From Rhizobium pisi (lineage in GTDB: Bacteria; Pseudomonadota; Alphaproteobacteria; Rhizobiales; Rhizobiaceae), in contig NZ_RJJT01000005.1 in assembly GCF_003938655.1 (NCBI RefSeq), forward strand, positions 62,001-126,000: 64,000 bases of DNA. The letters run 5' to 3'. Numbering within the stretch: the first letter of the stretch is position 1; every line of letters starts with the position of its first letter. This document shows positions 54,237-64,000 of the stretch, piece by piece. The notes beneath the pieces are model-generated. The model was not told the DNA's origin. It ran no database searches and saw only the letters and a program-made list of their open reading frames with translations. The position numbers and the translations under genes are program-made.

Positions 54237-54487
54237 TCCGGCGCAACGCCGTATTGAGCGTTTTCCATGTCTGAAATCGTCTCGTCGTCCAACTCTCCGA
54301 CAACGAGAACTTCGCGCTCCCGGCGTTTCAGGCTCAGGTAGTGTTCAAGTTCGCTCGCTGAGAGATAGCCGCCGATGACCCGCCCGTGGCTGGTGACTTC
54401 AATCACCTTTCCGGTCATCGCCTCGTCCTGATATCGTGCGAAGCTGCGAGAAAATATCGTCGCGGGAACTCTCAGTGCCGGGGCCAT
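54233..54487 (-). CDS. Phd/YefM-like antitoxin
   Basis: An 84-residue protein from ATG 54487 (GAGAAGAGGAAA upstream). The sequence VPATIFSRSFARYQDEAMTGKVIEVTSHGRVIGGYLSASELEHYLSLKRREREVLVVGELDDE is characteristic of Phd/YefM antitoxins: an N-terminal DNA-binding fold and a C-terminal toxin-binding tail. It overlaps the PemK-like toxin start by 4 bases. A 24-bp near-palindrome (54508-54531) over its promoter is the likely autoregulatory operator. The gene looks intact. Confidence 0.87.
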   Translation of the reverse strand: MAPALRVPATIFSRSFARYQDEAMTGKVIEVTSHGRVIGGYLSASELEHYLSLKRREREVLVVGELDDETISDMENAQYGVAPE

Positions 54488-54507
54488 TTTCCTCTTCTCG
54501 TATACAA

Positions 54508-54540
54508 TGTGTAAAATACGTAAATTACACAATTTGTCAA
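54508..54540 (-). promoter_or_regulatory. antitoxin promoter and palindromic operator
   Basis: Arms TGTGTAA and TTACACA flank a central TACGTA in a 24-bp near-palindrome (54508-54531), broken only by TT/TT at two symmetric positions. TTGACA (54535-54540, read on the minus strand) is a -35 box with a TATTTT -10 about 16 bases away, inside the palindrome. This arrangement fits autorepression of the Phd/PemK-like locus. Confidence 0.72.
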
Positions 54541-54935
54541 CGTAGGGAGTGGGATGTCAGTCCCGGCTTCCGCTTCACGGGGACATGCACATCCCAGCGT
54601 TTCATCACGGTATTCGGCACGGCCGCTGTGCAGATCACCATCACGCTGGGCTGCGAGCGTCCGAGGCTCTTCGGCGTCCATTGTGCCTGGAGGGGCACCG
54701 CACAGCGGGGAACCAGCACCTTCGCGTTGGGCTCCAGCACGTCCCATTGCTGAAGCTCCCGAGCATTTTCTTGCGCGATGAAGCGCCTGGCTTCCTCGCG
54801 GATTTCGAACAGGCCGTGCTTCTCGTGCGTGGAACGATCGGTCTCGATGCTCCAGGAGGCGAGGCACGCGACGCATCCGGACAACGTTGCGGCAAAGAGT
54901 ATCGATCGAAGTATGGATGTGTCGTCGGCAGCCAA
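54537..54935 (-). CDS. putative small lipoprotein of unknown function
   Basis: About 132 residues from a probable TTG start at 54935, with GGGAGATG upstream; the start is uncertain. The N-terminal ILRSILFAATLSGCVAC carries a lipobox-like LSGC. The body includes WSIETDRSTHEKHGLFEIREEARRFIAQENARELQQWDVLEPNAKVLVPRCAVPLQAQW and VICTAAVPNTVMKRWDVHVPVKRK. No family is recognised. Its 3' end overlaps the -35 region of the antitoxin promoter. It is divergent from the glgE operon, so that promoter must lie near 54936-55142. Confidence 0.55.
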   Translation of the reverse strand: MAADDTSILRSILFAATLSGCVACLASWSIETDRSTHEKHGLFEIREEARRFIAQENARELQQWDVLEPNAKVLVPRCAVPLQAQWTPKSLGRSQPSVMVICTAAVPNTVMKRWDVHVPVKRKPGLTSHSLR

Positions 54936-55142
54936 ATGATCATCTCCCGGGAAGGTGGAAATTAGCCGGATACGGTACGAAATCTCAAGCGCTCTGCGTA
55001 TCACCGGTTGCCTTTAATCGCGTTCCCTCGATCCGGCGGCTTCTGGGTCGGGCACTTTTCGCTTTGCCGCACTTCGGCGGATTCGGTGGAACAACAACCG
55101 CCGAAGGTAGTTTGTCTGAAAAGCAACTCGAGGCGGCGGCCG

Positions 55143-58100
55143 ATGTTATTCTCTGCGAACCAGGGTGTGCGCAGCACCCCACCCCGGATCTATTACGTCA
55201 ATCCGCTACTTCTCCAGGGCATCGATGCATGGCGCGAAGTTTTCGACCATGCGGCGGATATCGGTTTCGATCGGGTGCTGACGGCGCCCCTCTTCGATCG
55301 GGGCGGGGGCATCAGCGTATTCGCCTCCCGGGATTTCGATCGTCTCGATCCTGACCTGTCGCTTGGAAGCGCGGTCGAGGATGGAATAGCGCGGCTCGCG
55401 GAGGCCGCCGGCAAGAGCGGCGTCGGTTTGATGATGGACGTGATGCTCGACGGCAAAGCCCGAGATCCGCAAGCGGATTTCCGTCCGGTCGACCCGAGGT
55501 GCTCGCCGCTGGACCCGGCAGAGCCGATGAATGACATGGGAGCGGAGCGCCAATCGCAACTGCTGGCGGATTGGACCGAACGGCTGCGGCGGCTCTCCGA
55601 CCTCGGCCTCTCCGGTTACCGGGTGCTGGGGATTGATCGCGCCTCGCCGGCGCTGTTCAAATCCCTGATTACGGCCGCGCGCGAGAAGGCAGAGGCGCAG
55701 TTCTTCGCCTGGACGCCTGGCACCGATTTTGCGGTGAGGAGCGCGATCGCGGATGCCGGTTTCACCGGATGTTTTTCATCGATGGCCTGGTGGGATCTCG
55801 ACGAGAGATGGTTTGTCGAGGAGCATAGCGTCCAACAACCGTTCGGCTGGCAGATCGCCTTTCCCGAACCGCCATTCGCCCGGCGCATCGCGCATGGAAC
55901 CGAGAGCCGTGAAATTCTCGAGCGGCGGGCCATCAGAGCGCTGCGCCTTGCCGCCTCGCTCGGCGGCGGCCTCATGGTTCCGATGGGCTTCGAATATGGT
56001 GCGGCGACGCCGCTTGATCCGACATATGGCGACGGCTCCGGCTTGCGGAAGCTGCGCCATGATCTCGCCTTCGATATCTCCTCTGAAATTCGCGTCGCCA
56101 ATACCGAGATCGGCAAAGCCGACCATAAACGCGCGCCGGCGCTTCGCCTGATCCGCAACGCCAATGGGCCGGTTTCGGCGCTTCTGCAATCGGAGGCACA
56201 GGATCTGCGCAGCGCGTCGAATGTGCGGTTCATCCTGCTCAACCGGGACCTCAGGCGCAGTGCGCCGGCGCCGGTCACGGCGCTTCGCGAGGCCGCCTCC
56301 GGTTTTCTGCCCGTCACCGCCGACGGCGCGGCCCTGCGTCTGCGGGCAGGGGAGACCCTGGTCATCGAAGGCAAGGCGCCGGCGCCGTTCACATCGAGGC
56401 CCACCCTCGATGCCGAGCAGGCGATAGTCTCGCCGCGGCTTGCCATCGAAAACATCATGCCGCGCGTCGACGACGGGCGCTTTCCGGTCAAGCGTGTCGT
56501 CGGAGAGATCGTCACCGTCGAGGCGGATATATTCGCAGACGGCCACGACCCGATCACAGCGGTCCTTTGCTGGCGGCCGCTCGATGCTCTGGCGGAGTGG
56601 AACGAGACGGAGATGCAACTGGCCGAGAATGACCGCTGGCGCGCCGAATTCCTGCTGGAACGCGTCGGGCGCTACGAATTCGCGGTCGAGGCATGGAGGA
56701 ACCCGTTCGCGATCTTTCGCTATGAATTGACCAAGAAGAACGACGCGAGGCTTGACCTGAAGCTGGAGCTTCAGGAGGGATTGAACCTCGTGCGCGCCGC
56801 GAAAGCCGAGGCGCCGGCAGCGCTCGGTGTCCAGTTGCAGGCTATCATCGACAGTCTCGAAAACGGCTCCGATTCCGAGCGCACGGCGATCCTGCTCGAT
56901 CCCGCGACATCCGCGCTGATGAACAGGGCCGACAGGCGGCCGTTTCGGCTTCGCTCCTCGGCAAGTGCGGTCGATGCCGAGCGCAAGGCGGCGGCTTTCG
57001 CCAGCTGGTACCAGATTTTTCCGCGCTCGCAGAGCGGCGATCCAAACCGGCACGGCACTTTCGACGACGTCATCCCGAGACTGTCCGCCATCCGCGACAT
57101 GGGCTTCGACGTGCTCTACTTCCCGCCCATCCATCCGATCGGTTCGACCAATCGGAAGGGGCGCAACAACAGCCTGAAGGCCGCACCCGGCGATCCCGGA
57201 AGCCCCTATGCCATCGGCTCCGAGGAGGGCGGCCATGATGCCATCCATCCCGAGCTCGGCGATTTCGAGGACTTCCGCCGGCTGGTCGAGGAGGCGGGCC
57301 GGCATGGGCTGGAGATTGCGCTCGACGTCGCCATCCAGGCCTCGCCGGATCATCCGTGGCTGAAAGAGCATCCCGGCTGGTTCGACTGGCGCCCCGACGG
57401 CACAATCAAATATGCGGAAAACCCGCCGAAGAAATACGAGGATATCGTCAACGTCGACTTCTACACGAAAGACGCGCTGCCCCCGTTATGGGTAGAACTC
57501 CGGGACATCATCCAGCTTTGGGTAGACCAGGGCGTCAAACTGTTTCGCGTCGACAACCCGCACACCAAGCCCTTCCCATTCTGGGAATGGCTGATCGGCG
57601 ATATCAGGGCGCGCCATCCCGAGGTCGTCTTCCTGTCGGAAGCCTTCACCAAGCCGAAGGTCATGTACCGTCTGGCGAAGATCGGTTTCTCCCAGTCCTA
57701 TACCTACTTCACATGGCGCAATGCCAAGTGGGAGCTCGAGCAATATATGCGGGAGCTGACGGAGGCGGCGCCGAAGGAATTCTTCCGCCCGCATTTCTTC
57801 GTCAACACCCACGACATCAATCCTGATTTTCTCCAGAACGCGCCGCGCCCGGCCTTCCTGATCCGCGCGGCCCTTGCCGCCACGCTTTCGGGCTTGTGGG
57901 GCGTCTATAACGGTTTCGAGCTTTGCGAGGGGCGTCCCGACGCCAAGCGCAAGGAATATGCCGACAGCGAGAAATACGAGATCCGTGCCTGGGATTACGA
58001 CCGGCCGGGCAACATCATCGCCGAAATCAGGATGCTGAATCGCATCCGGAATGAAAATCCCGCCCTGCACTCGCATCTCGGGCTGACGCTGCTGAACGCC

Positions 58101-58370
58101 TGGAATGACAACATCCTCTTCTTCGAGAAGGCGAGCCGTGCCCGCGACAATGTCCTGCTGATCGCGATCAACCTCGACCCCCATCATTTCCAGCAAAGCG
58201 ACGTCGAGCTGCCGCTCTGGCACTGGTCGCTCGGGGACGGCGGCACGCTGGAGGTCGAGGATCTGGTCGGCGGGCATCGTTTCAAGTGGACCGGCAAAAG
58301 GCAGAGCGTCAGTCTCAATCCTGAGATCCTGCCTTTTGCGATCTGGCGCGTTCGCGCAGCGGAGGCATGA
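55143..58370 (+). CDS. glgE: GlgE maltosyltransferase with long N-terminal extension
   Basis: About 1,075 residues from ATG 55143 (GAGG upstream); an earlier in-frame start at 55008 is less likely. Residues ~620-1075 form the GlgE GH13_3 core: ASWYQIFPRSQSGDPNRHGTFDDVI, LYFPPIHPIGSTNRKGRNNSLKA, the nucleophile Asp804 in GVKLFRVDNPHTKPFPFW, and Glu833 in VVFLSEAFTKPKVMYRLAK. It transfers maltosyl units from maltose-1-phosphate onto alpha-1,4-glucans. The first ~430 residues look like a second, degenerate GH13-like region (YYVNPLLLQGIDAWREVFDHAADIGFDRVLTAPLFDRGGG), followed by a beta-sandwich domain. It is the first gene of a three-gene operon with treS and glgB; TreS/maltokinase supplies its substrate. 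Confidence 0.93.
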   Translation: MLFSANQGVRSTPPRIYYVNPLLLQGIDAWREVFDHAADIGFDRVLTAPLFDRGGGISVFASRDFDRLDPDLSLGSAVEDGIARLAEAAGKSGVGLMMDVMLDGKARDPQADFRPVDPRCSPLDPAEPMNDMGAERQSQLLADWTERLRRLSDLGLSGYRVLGIDRASPALFKSLITAAREKAEAQFFAWTPGTDFAVRSAIADAGFTGCFSSMAWWDLDERWFVEEHSVQQPFGWQIAFPEPPFARRIAHGTESREILERRAIRALRLAASLGGGLMVPMGFEYGAATPLDPTYGDGSGLRKLRHDLAFDISSEIRVANTEIGKADHKRAPALRLIRNANGPVSALLQSEAQDLRSASNVRFILLNRDLRRSAPAPVTALREAASGFLPVTADGAALRLRAGETLVIEGKAPAPFTSRPTLDAEQAIVSPRLAIENIMPRVDDGRFPVKRVVGEIVTVEADIFADGHDPITAVLCWRPLDALAEWNETEMQLAENDRWRAEFLLERVGRYEFAVEAWRNPFAIFRYELTKKNDARLDLKLELQEGLNLVRAAKAEAPAALGVQLQAIIDSLENGSDSERTAILLDPATSALMNRADRRPFRLRSSASAVDAERKAAAFASWYQIFPRSQSGDPNRHGTFDDVIPRLSAIRDMGFDVLYFPPIHPIGSTNRKGRNNSLKAAPGDPGSPYAIGSEEGGHDAIHPELGDFEDFRRLVEEAGRHGLEIALDVAIQASPDHPWLKEHPGWFDWRPDGTIKYAENPPKKYEDIVNVDFYTKDALPPLWVELRDIIQLWVDQGVKLFRVDNPHTKPFPFWEWLIGDIRARHPEVVFLSEAFTKPKVMYRLAKIGFSQSYTYFTWRNAKWELEQYMRELTEAAPKEFFRPHFFVNTHDINPDFLQNAPRPAFLIRAALAATLSGLWGVYNGFELCEGRPDAKRKEYADSEKYEIRAWDYDRPGNIIAEIRMLNRIRNENPALHSHLGLTLLNAWNDNILFFEKASRARDNVLLIAINLDPHHFQQSDVELPLWHWSLGDGGTLEVEDLVGGHRFKWTGKRQSVSLNPEILPFAIWRVRAAEA

Positions 58371-61300
58371 ATGGACACGATGAATCCCGGTAGCACCGAG
58401 CAGCCGCTCTGGTACAAGGATGCGATCATCTACCAGCTGCACATCAAGTCGTTCTACGACGCCAATGGCGACGGGGTCGGCGATTTTGCCGGCCTGCACC
58501 AGAAGCTCGATCACATCGCGGCCCTGGGCGTCAACGCCATCTGGCTCCTGCCTTTCTTTCCCTCACCGCGCCGCGACGACGGTTACGACATCGCCGACTA
58601 CGGCAATGTCAGCCCCGACTACGGGACCGTGGAGGACTTCCGGGCCTTCGTCGATGCCGCTCACCAGCGCAATATCCGCGTCATCATCGAACTCGTCATC
58701 AACCACACCTCTGACCAGCATCCCTGGTTCCAGCGCGCCAGGGAGGCGCCGGCGGGATCGCCGGAGCGCGACTTCTATGTCTGGTCGGACAGCGATCAGA
58801 AGTTCCCGGAAACGCGCATCATCTTCCTCGATACGGAAAAATCGAACTGGACATGGGATGCCGTCGCCGGCGCCTATTACTGGCATCGCTTCTATTCCCA
58901 CCAGCCTGACCTGAATTTCGACAGTCCGCTCGTCATGGAGGAGCTGCTGAAGGTGATGCGCTTCTGGCTGGAAACCGGGATTGACGGCTTTCGTCTCGAC
59001 GCGATTCCCTACCTCGTCGAGCGCGAGGGGACGATCAACGAAAACCTGTCGGAAACCCACGCGATCCTGAAGCGCATCCGCGCCGCCCTCGACGCCACCC
59101 ATCCCGGCGTCATGCTGCTTGCCGAAGCCAATCAGTGGCCGGAAGACACGCGCGAATATTTCGGAGACGGCGACGAATGCCACATGGCCTTCCACTTCCC
59201 GCTGATGCCGCGCATGTATATGGCGATCGCCAAGGAGGACCGGTTCCCGATCACCGACATCCTGCGCCAGACGCCTGAAATTCCCGAGAATTGCCAATGG
59301 GCGATCTTCCTGCGCAACCACGACGAGCTGACGCTTGAAATGGTGACCGATGCCGAGCGCGACTATCTCTGGGAAACCTACGCATCCGACAAGCGCGCCC
59401 GCATCAATCTCGGCATCAGGCGACGGCTCGCGCCGCTGATGGAGCGCGACCGCCGCCGCATCGAGCTGATGAACGCGCTTCTTCTCTCGATGCCGGGAAC
59501 GCCTGTCATCTATTACGGCGACGAGATCGGCATGGGCGACAATATCTATCTCGGCGACCGGGATGGGGTGAGAACGCCGATGCAATGGTCTCCCGACCGC
59601 AACGGCGGCTTTTCCCGGACGGACCCGGCGCGCCTCGTCCTACCGTTGATTGCCGATCCGCTCTACGGTTTCGAGGCTGTTAATGTCGAAGCGCAGAGCA
59701 CGGATGCCCATTCGCTGCTCAACTGGACGCGCAAGATGCTGGCGCTGCGCGGCCGGCATCCGGCCTTCGGGCGCGGTTCGCTGCGCTTCCTTTCCCCCGA
59801 GAACCGAAAGATCCTCGCCTATCTCAGGGAATATGATGGCGAGACCCTGATGTGCGTCGCAAACCTGTCGCGACTGCCCCAGGCGGTCGAACTCGACCTG
59901 TCGAGCTTCGAGGGCCGCGTGCCGATCGAACTGACCGGCATGTCCCCCTTTCCTCCGATCGGCCAGTTGACCTATCTGCTGACGCTTCCGCCCTACGGCT
60001 TCTTCTGGTTCCAGCTGGCGGCCGATGCCGACCCGCCGGCATGGCGCACCGCCCCGCCGGAACAGCTTCCCGATCTGGTGACGATGGTCATCCGCCGCGG
60101 CCTGCTCGATCTCGTCGACGAACCCGGGCATGCGCGCGTCCTCAGCAACGAAATTCTGCCTCCTTACCTCGCCAGGCGGCGATGGTTCGGCGCCAAGGAC
60201 CAGCCGCTTCAAGCAGCGCGGCTGATCTCGGCAACGCCAATCCCCTACGCCGACGGCGTCGTTCTCGGCGAGTTGGAGGCGGTGCTGCCTGATCACAGCG
60301 AATCCTACCAGCTGCCGCTGACGGTCGCCTGGGACGATGCGCAGCCATCGGCGCTGACCCAGCAACTGGCGCTCGGGCGGGTTCGCCAGGGCAGGCGGGT
60401 CGGCTTCCTGACGGATGGGTTTGCCGTGGAGCGGATGGCCCGTGGCATCCTGCGCGGGCTTGCCGACCGCTCGCGCATCACCGGGCGCACCGGTACCCTC
60501 GAATTTCTCGGTACCGAGCGGCTCGACCGCCTACAGGTGAACGACCACATGCCGGTTCATTGGCTTTCGGCCGAACAATCCAACAGTTCGCTGATCGTGG
60601 GCGACATCGCCATGATCAAGCTGATCCGGCATATCTTTCCCGGCATTCATCCGGAGGTCGAGATGACGCGGTTTCTGACCTGCGCCGGCTATGACCACAC
60701 GGCGCCCCTGCTCGGCGAGGTCGCGCATACCGATTCCAATGGGCGCCGTTCGACCTTGATCATCGTCCAAGGCGCGGTCCGCAACCAGGGCGATGCCTGG
60801 AACTGGATGCTGAACAATCTGCGCCGCGCCGCCGACGAACTCGTGTTGAATGACCCGGCCGTCGAGCCGGGAGACGACGTCTTCCAGTCGCTGATCAGCT
60901 TCGTTGCCATGGTCGGCCTCCGATTGGGCGAATTGCATGTCGTCCTTGCCGGGGAGAATGCGGACGAGGCCTTCAGTCCCGTCGTCGCCGGCGACGGTGA
61001 GGTCGAGGCGATAAAGAGGGCGGTTGCGGGCGAGATGGCCTATGCGATGTCGAAACTATCAGAACGCGAGGAAAACGCCGATCCCGCCGTCGACCTGCTG
61101 GCCGCGCCGCTTCTCGAGCGTCGCACAGAGCTGATCGAGCTCGCCGCGAGGCTGGCGGAAGCTGCCCGCGGCACGCTGATGACGCGCACCCATGGCGACT
61201 TCCATCTCGGCCAGATCCTCGTCAGCGAAGGCGATGCCGTCATCATCGATTTCGAGGGCGAGCCTGCGAAAAATCTCGCCGAGCGCCGGGCCAAGACGGT

Positions 61301-61652
61301 TCCGCTGCGCGACCTCGCCGGGCTTTTGAGATCGCTGAGCTATCTCGTCGCCACTGCCCAGCTCGAAAACGACGCGGTGACGGAGCACGAGAACGAAGTC
61401 CGCCGCGAGGCCATCGCCCGTTTCGGGCGCAATGCCGAGGCGGCGTTTCTCGGCGCCTATTGGCAGGCGGTCTCAGCGTCGAAGGCGCTTGCCATGCCGA
61501 CCGATCAACGACGGAGGGTCCTTGATGCCTTTCTTCTCGAAAAGGCCGCCTACGAGATCGCCTATGAGGCCCGCAACAGGCCGAAATGGCTGCCGATCCC
61601 GCTCTCCGGCCTTACCGAAATCCTATCGCGTCTGACGGGGGGCAAGGCATGA
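58371..61652 (+). CDS. treS: trehalose synthase fused to maltokinase
   Basis: A 1093-residue fusion. Residues 1-~555 are TreS (GH13_16): [26 protein letters not shown], nucleophile Asp210 in [12 protein letters not shown], Glu252 in [12 protein letters not shown], and Asp318 in [12 protein letters not shown]. It interconverts trehalose and maltose. Residues ~590-1093 are a maltokinase (Pep2-like) domain, with [27 protein letters not shown] and the kinase loop [35 protein letters not shown] (HGDFHLGQ and IDFEG). It makes maltose-1-phosphate for GlgE. The start follows the glgE stop directly with GGAGG upstream, and its stop overlaps glgB by ATGA. Confidence 0.95.
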   Translation: MDTMNPGSTEQPLWYKDAIIYQLHIKSFYDANGDGVGDFAGLHQKLDHIAALGVNAIWLLPFFPSPRRDDGYDIADYGNVSPDYGTVEDFRAFVDAAHQRNIRVIIELVINHTSDQHPWFQRAREAPAGSPERDFYVWSDSDQKFPETRIIFLDTEKSNWTWDAVAGAYYWHRFYSHQPDLNFDSPLVMEELLKVMRFWLETGIDGFRLDAIPYLVEREGTINENLSETHAILKRIRAALDATHPGVMLLAEANQWPEDTREYFGDGDECHMAFHFPLMPRMYMAIAKEDRFPITDILRQTPEIPENCQWAIFLRNHDELTLEMVTDAERDYLWETYASDKRARINLGIRRRLAPLMERDRRRIELMNALLLSMPGTPVIYYGDEIGMGDNIYLGDRDGVRTPMQWSPDRNGGFSRTDPARLVLPLIADPLYGFEAVNVEAQSTDAHSLLNWTRKMLALRGRHPAFGRGSLRFLSPENRKILAYLREYDGETLMCVANLSRLPQAVELDLSSFEGRVPIELTGMSPFPPIGQLTYLLTLPPYGFFWFQLAADADPPAWRTAPPEQLPDLVTMVIRRGLLDLVDEPGHARVLSNEILPPYLARRRWFGAKDQPLQAARLISATPIPYADGVVLGELEAVLPDHSESYQLPLTVAWDDAQPSALTQQLALGRVRQGRRVGFLTDGFAVERMARGILRGLADRSRITGRTGTLEFLGTERLDRLQVNDHMPVHWLSAEQSNSSLIVGDIAMIKLIRHIFPGIHPEVEMTRFLTCAGYDHTAPLLGEVAHTDSNGRRSTLIIVQGAVRNQGDAWNWMLNNLRRAADELVLNDPAVEPGDDVFQSLISFVAMVGLRLGELHVVLAGENADEAFSPVVAGDGEVEAIKRAVAGEMAYAMSKLSEREENADPAVDLLAAPLLERRTELIELAARLAEAARGTLMTRTHGDFHLGQILVSEGDAVIIDFEGEPAKNLAERRAKTVPLRDLAGLLRSLSYLVATAQLENDAVTEHENEVRREAIARFGRNAEAAFLGAYWQAVSASKALAMPTDQRRRVLDAFLLEKAAYEIAYEARNRPKWLPIPLSGLTEILSRLTGGKA

Positions 61653-63850
61653 ATGTCGAACGCTCGGAACTTCTCTCAGGCATCGGACATGACGCGCTCT
61701 GGGCCTTGATCGAGGGACGCCACGGCGATCCTTTCTCGATCCTCGGTCCGCACGAGAGCGGCGGCATGACGATCGTGCGCGTCTATCTGCCGGGCGCTGA
61801 AGCGGTCGATCTCATCGATGCGGCGAGCGGCAGGGTGGTGACGCCCTTCAGTATCGCCCACCCTTCCGGCCTGTTTGCGGCGACGGCTTCAAGGATGGGA
61901 TACCGGCTGCGGATCAAATGGCCGGATGCAGAGCAGATCACCGAGGACCCCTATAGTTTCGGTCTCCTGCTCGGAGAGCTCGACCTCCATCTGATCTCCG
62001 AGGGCACGCATTATAGCCTGAGCCGGACGCTCGGCGCGGTTGATATGTCGATCGACGATGTCGCGGGCGTTCGTTTCGCGGTCTGGGCGCCGAATGCGCG
62101 CCGCGTCTCGGTCGTCGGCGACTTCAACGCCTGGGACGGACGGCGAAACCCGATGCGGCTGAGATCATCGGCGGGCGTCTGGGAACTGTTCGTTCCGAGG
62201 CTCGCGCCCGGCGAGAGATACAAATTCGAGATCATCGACGCGCAAGGGACGTGCTTGCCGCAGAAGGCCGATCCGGTGGCGAGAGCAAGCGAGGCCGCCC
62301 CGTCCACCGCCTCGATCGTCGCATCGTCGACGCCGTTTCGATGGACCGATGACGGCTGGATGAAGCACCGGCCCCGGCGCGACGGGCTGGAGGGCGCCAT
62401 GTCGGTCTATGAGGTACATGCCGGCTCCTGGCTGCGTGGGAATGGCGGGCGATCGCTCGACTGGGTCGAACTCAGCCAGCGGCTCGTTCCCTATGCGAGC
62501 GAGATGGGATTTACCCATATCGAGCTGCTGCCGATCATGGAGCATCCCTTCGGAGGCTCCTGGGGATACCAGCCGCTCGGACTGTTTGCCCCGACCGGCC
62601 GTTACGGCACGCCTGAAGATTTCGCCTATTTCGTCGATCGCTGCCATGGCGCCGGCATCGGCGTCATTCTCGACTGGGTGCCGGCCCATTTCCCGACCGA
62701 CGTCTGGGGTCTCGCCCGCTTCGACGGCAGCGCGCTCTATGAACACGAGGATCCGCGCGAGGGTTTTCACCGCGACTGGAACACGCTGATCTACAATCTC
62801 GGCCGCAACGAGGTGAAAGGCTTCCTGATTGCCAGCGCCCTGGAATGGCTCGAACGCTATCATGTCGACGGATTGCGCGTCGATGCGGTGGCCTCGATGC
62901 TTTACCGCGACTACAGCCGCAACGAGGGGGAATGGATTCCCAATCAATATGGCGGCCGCGAGAACCTGGAGGCGGTGGAATTCTTCAAGCACCTGAACAG
63001 CATCGTCCACGAGCGCTGCCCGCATGCGATTGTCATCGCCGAGGAATCGACGGCCTGGCCTGGTGTCACCAAACCGCCCGAAGAGGGCGGGCTCGGCTTC
63101 GACATCAAATGGAACATGGGCTGGATGCATGACAGCCTGAGCTATATCGAAAAAGATCCCGCCTACCGGAGCTACCACCACGGCACGATGACCTTCGGGA
63201 TGATCTATGCCTATTCCGAGCGCTTCATGCTGCCGCTTTCCCATGACGAGGTCGTCTACGGAAAAGGCTCGCTTCTGACCAAGATGCCGGGCGACGAATG
63301 GCAGAAATTCGCCAATCTGCGCAGCTACCTCGGCTTCATGTGGGGCCATCCCGGCAAGAAACTGATGTTCATGGGCGGCGAGATCGCCCAGCCCAGCGAA
63401 TGGAACCACGACGCATCGGTCACGTGGGATGTGCTGGACCGGCCTTCACATGCGGGGCTGCAGCGCCTGGTCAGGGATTTGAACGTCTTCTACGGGCAGG
63501 AGCCGGCCCTGCAGTTCGGCGACTTCCATCCCGAGGGCTTCGAATGGGCGGCGGCCGACGACGCCGTCAATTCCGTCCTCGGCATGTTGCGTTATTCCTC
63601 TGATCGTTCCTCCTCGGTGCTCGTCGTCTCGAATTTCACACCCGTGCCGCGTTACGGCTACAGGATCGGCGTGCCTGAGGAAGGGGTGTGGATCGAGAAG
63701 ATCACGACGGATGCGCGGGAATATGGCGGCTCCGGCCTCGTCAACGGCGCAGTATCGAGCGAACCCGTGCCGGCGCACGGCCGACCCTTCTCCCTGTCGC
63801 TGACGCTGCCGCCGCTGGCGACGATCTTTCTCAAGGGACCTTCGGCGTGA
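61649..63850 (+). CDS. glgB: 1,4-alpha-glucan branching enzyme
   Basis: A 733-residue enzyme from ATG 61649, which overlaps the treS stop. Two N-terminal CBM48-type domains (~15-105 and ~130-220, [27 protein letters not shown]) precede the GH13 core. Signature regions are [22 protein letters not shown], nucleophile Asp412 in [17 protein letters not shown], Glu465/466 in [12 protein letters not shown], and [16 protein letters not shown]. It introduces alpha-1,6 branches into glucan made by GlgE. No glgA or glgC gene is in the window, consistent with the GlgE route (inference). Confidence 0.96.
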   Translation: MNVERSELLSGIGHDALWALIEGRHGDPFSILGPHESGGMTIVRVYLPGAEAVDLIDAASGRVVTPFSIAHPSGLFAATASRMGYRLRIKWPDAEQITEDPYSFGLLLGELDLHLISEGTHYSLSRTLGAVDMSIDDVAGVRFAVWAPNARRVSVVGDFNAWDGRRNPMRLRSSAGVWELFVPRLAPGERYKFEIIDAQGTCLPQKADPVARASEAAPSTASIVASSTPFRWTDDGWMKHRPRRDGLEGAMSVYEVHAGSWLRGNGGRSLDWVELSQRLVPYASEMGFTHIELLPIMEHPFGGSWGYQPLGLFAPTGRYGTPEDFAYFVDRCHGAGIGVILDWVPAHFPTDVWGLARFDGSALYEHEDPREGFHRDWNTLIYNLGRNEVKGFLIASALEWLERYHVDGLRVDAVASMLYRDYSRNEGEWIPNQYGGRENLEAVEFFKHLNSIVHERCPHAIVIAEESTAWPGVTKPPEEGGLGFDIKWNMGWMHDSLSYIEKDPAYRSYHHGTMTFGMIYAYSERFMLPLSHDEVVYGKGSLLTKMPGDEWQKFANLRSYLGFMWGHPGKKLMFMGGEIAQPSEWNHDASVTWDVLDRPSHAGLQRLVRDLNVFYGQEPALQFGDFHPEGFEWAAADDAVNSVLGMLRYSSDRSSSVLVVSNFTPVPRYGYRIGVPEEGVWIEKITTDAREYGGSGLVNGAVSSEPVPAHGRPFSLSLTLPPLATIFLKGPSA

Positions 63851-63871
63851 AGAAGCCGCCGGCCCTTGCGG

Positions 63872-64000
63872 TCATTCGGCGTGCGGGGTCGGATGAATGA
63901 AAGGCCAGGGGCTTGCCTCGGAGCCTTTTTCGATCGGAACCGCGATGAGAACAGGCTCATCGAGTGAGAGCGCTTTCTCCAATATGTCTCTCAATTCGCC
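63872..64000 (-). CDS. TPP-dependent (acetolactate synthase-like) enzyme, C-terminal end only
   Basis: Read from the window edge on the minus strand, the frame ELRDILEKALSLDEPVLIAVPIEKGSEASPWPFIHP ends with TGA at 63872-63874. The ELxxxLxxAL...PVLIxVPI pattern with a terminal SPWPFIHP is typical of the extreme C-terminus of IlvB/benzoylformate-decarboxylase-type thiamine diphosphate enzymes. Only 42 residues are in the window, so the call rests on that tail. It is convergent with glgB, with a 21-base gap. Confidence 0.6.
   Translation of the reverse strand, partial: GELRDILEKALSLDEPVLIAVPIEKGSEASPWPFIHPTPHAE

Noticed and set aside
63658..63960. 100-codon minus-strand frame over the glgB 3' end
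   Set aside because: It overlaps glgB and a better-supported partial frame (63872-64000) that matches a TPP-enzyme tail.

Overview
The window looks like part of a Rhizobium-type alphaproteobacterial genome. It is GC-rich, and it carries rhizobial-style content: DUF4082 giant proteins, a UgpC-type sugar ABC cluster, a GlgE-TreS-GlgB operon, DUF3422 and DUF1003 proteins, and a PAS kinase with a FixJ-like regulator. All calls come from reading the sequence and translations; no database search was run. I see no rRNA, tRNA, CRISPR array or intact insertion sequence.

Region by region. (1) 1-13418 is a type I secretion locus. It has the 3' end of one DUF4082 protein followed by a YciC-like G3E GTPase, then a complete ~1,770-residue DUF4082/cadherin-like/dimethylformamidase-like giant followed by a paralogous GTPase, a small unknown protein, an HlyB-like ABC exporter and an HlyD-like adaptor. 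The pairing [giant DUF4082 protein + GTPase] occurs twice and is the best candidate here for an undescribed system. (2) 13656-25852 holds mixed single genes: a NYN-domain protein, secreted small proteins, an SDR, a GNAT, a flavin-nucleotide-binding-like protein, a periplasmic alpha/beta hydrolase, a three-PAS kinase with its regulator, a TetR-controlled pair of small membrane proteins, and DUF1003 and DUF3422 proteins. (3) 26082-38430 is a pectin-oligosaccharide uptake and degradation cluster. A divergent solute-binding protein faces an operon of an 840-residue unknown enzyme, GH105, GH28, an ATPase and two permeases. A LacI regulator lies downstream, and two LacI-type palindromes sit in the divergent promoter.

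(4) 38431-38897 is a non-coding stretch with long inverted repeats. (5) 38898-44865 is a TetR-controlled RND efflux operon with two lipoprotein adaptors. (6) 45045-53709 contains a DUF900-like lipoprotein hydrolase, an NCS1 permease, a chemoreceptor, a CorA-family transporter, an APH-like kinase and an MBL-fold hydrolase. (7) 55143-63850 is the glgE-treS-glgB operon, converting trehalose/maltose to maltose-1-phosphate and branched alpha-glucan. The window ends inside a minus-strand TPP-dependent enzyme.

A recurring theme is decay of toxin-antitoxin loci. Three separate modules (excisionase-like/PIN at 36352-37396, DUF1778/GNAT at 49988-50785, Phd/PemK-like at 53798-54487) each have a toxin broken by a frameshift or stop codon; two of the three antitoxins look intact.
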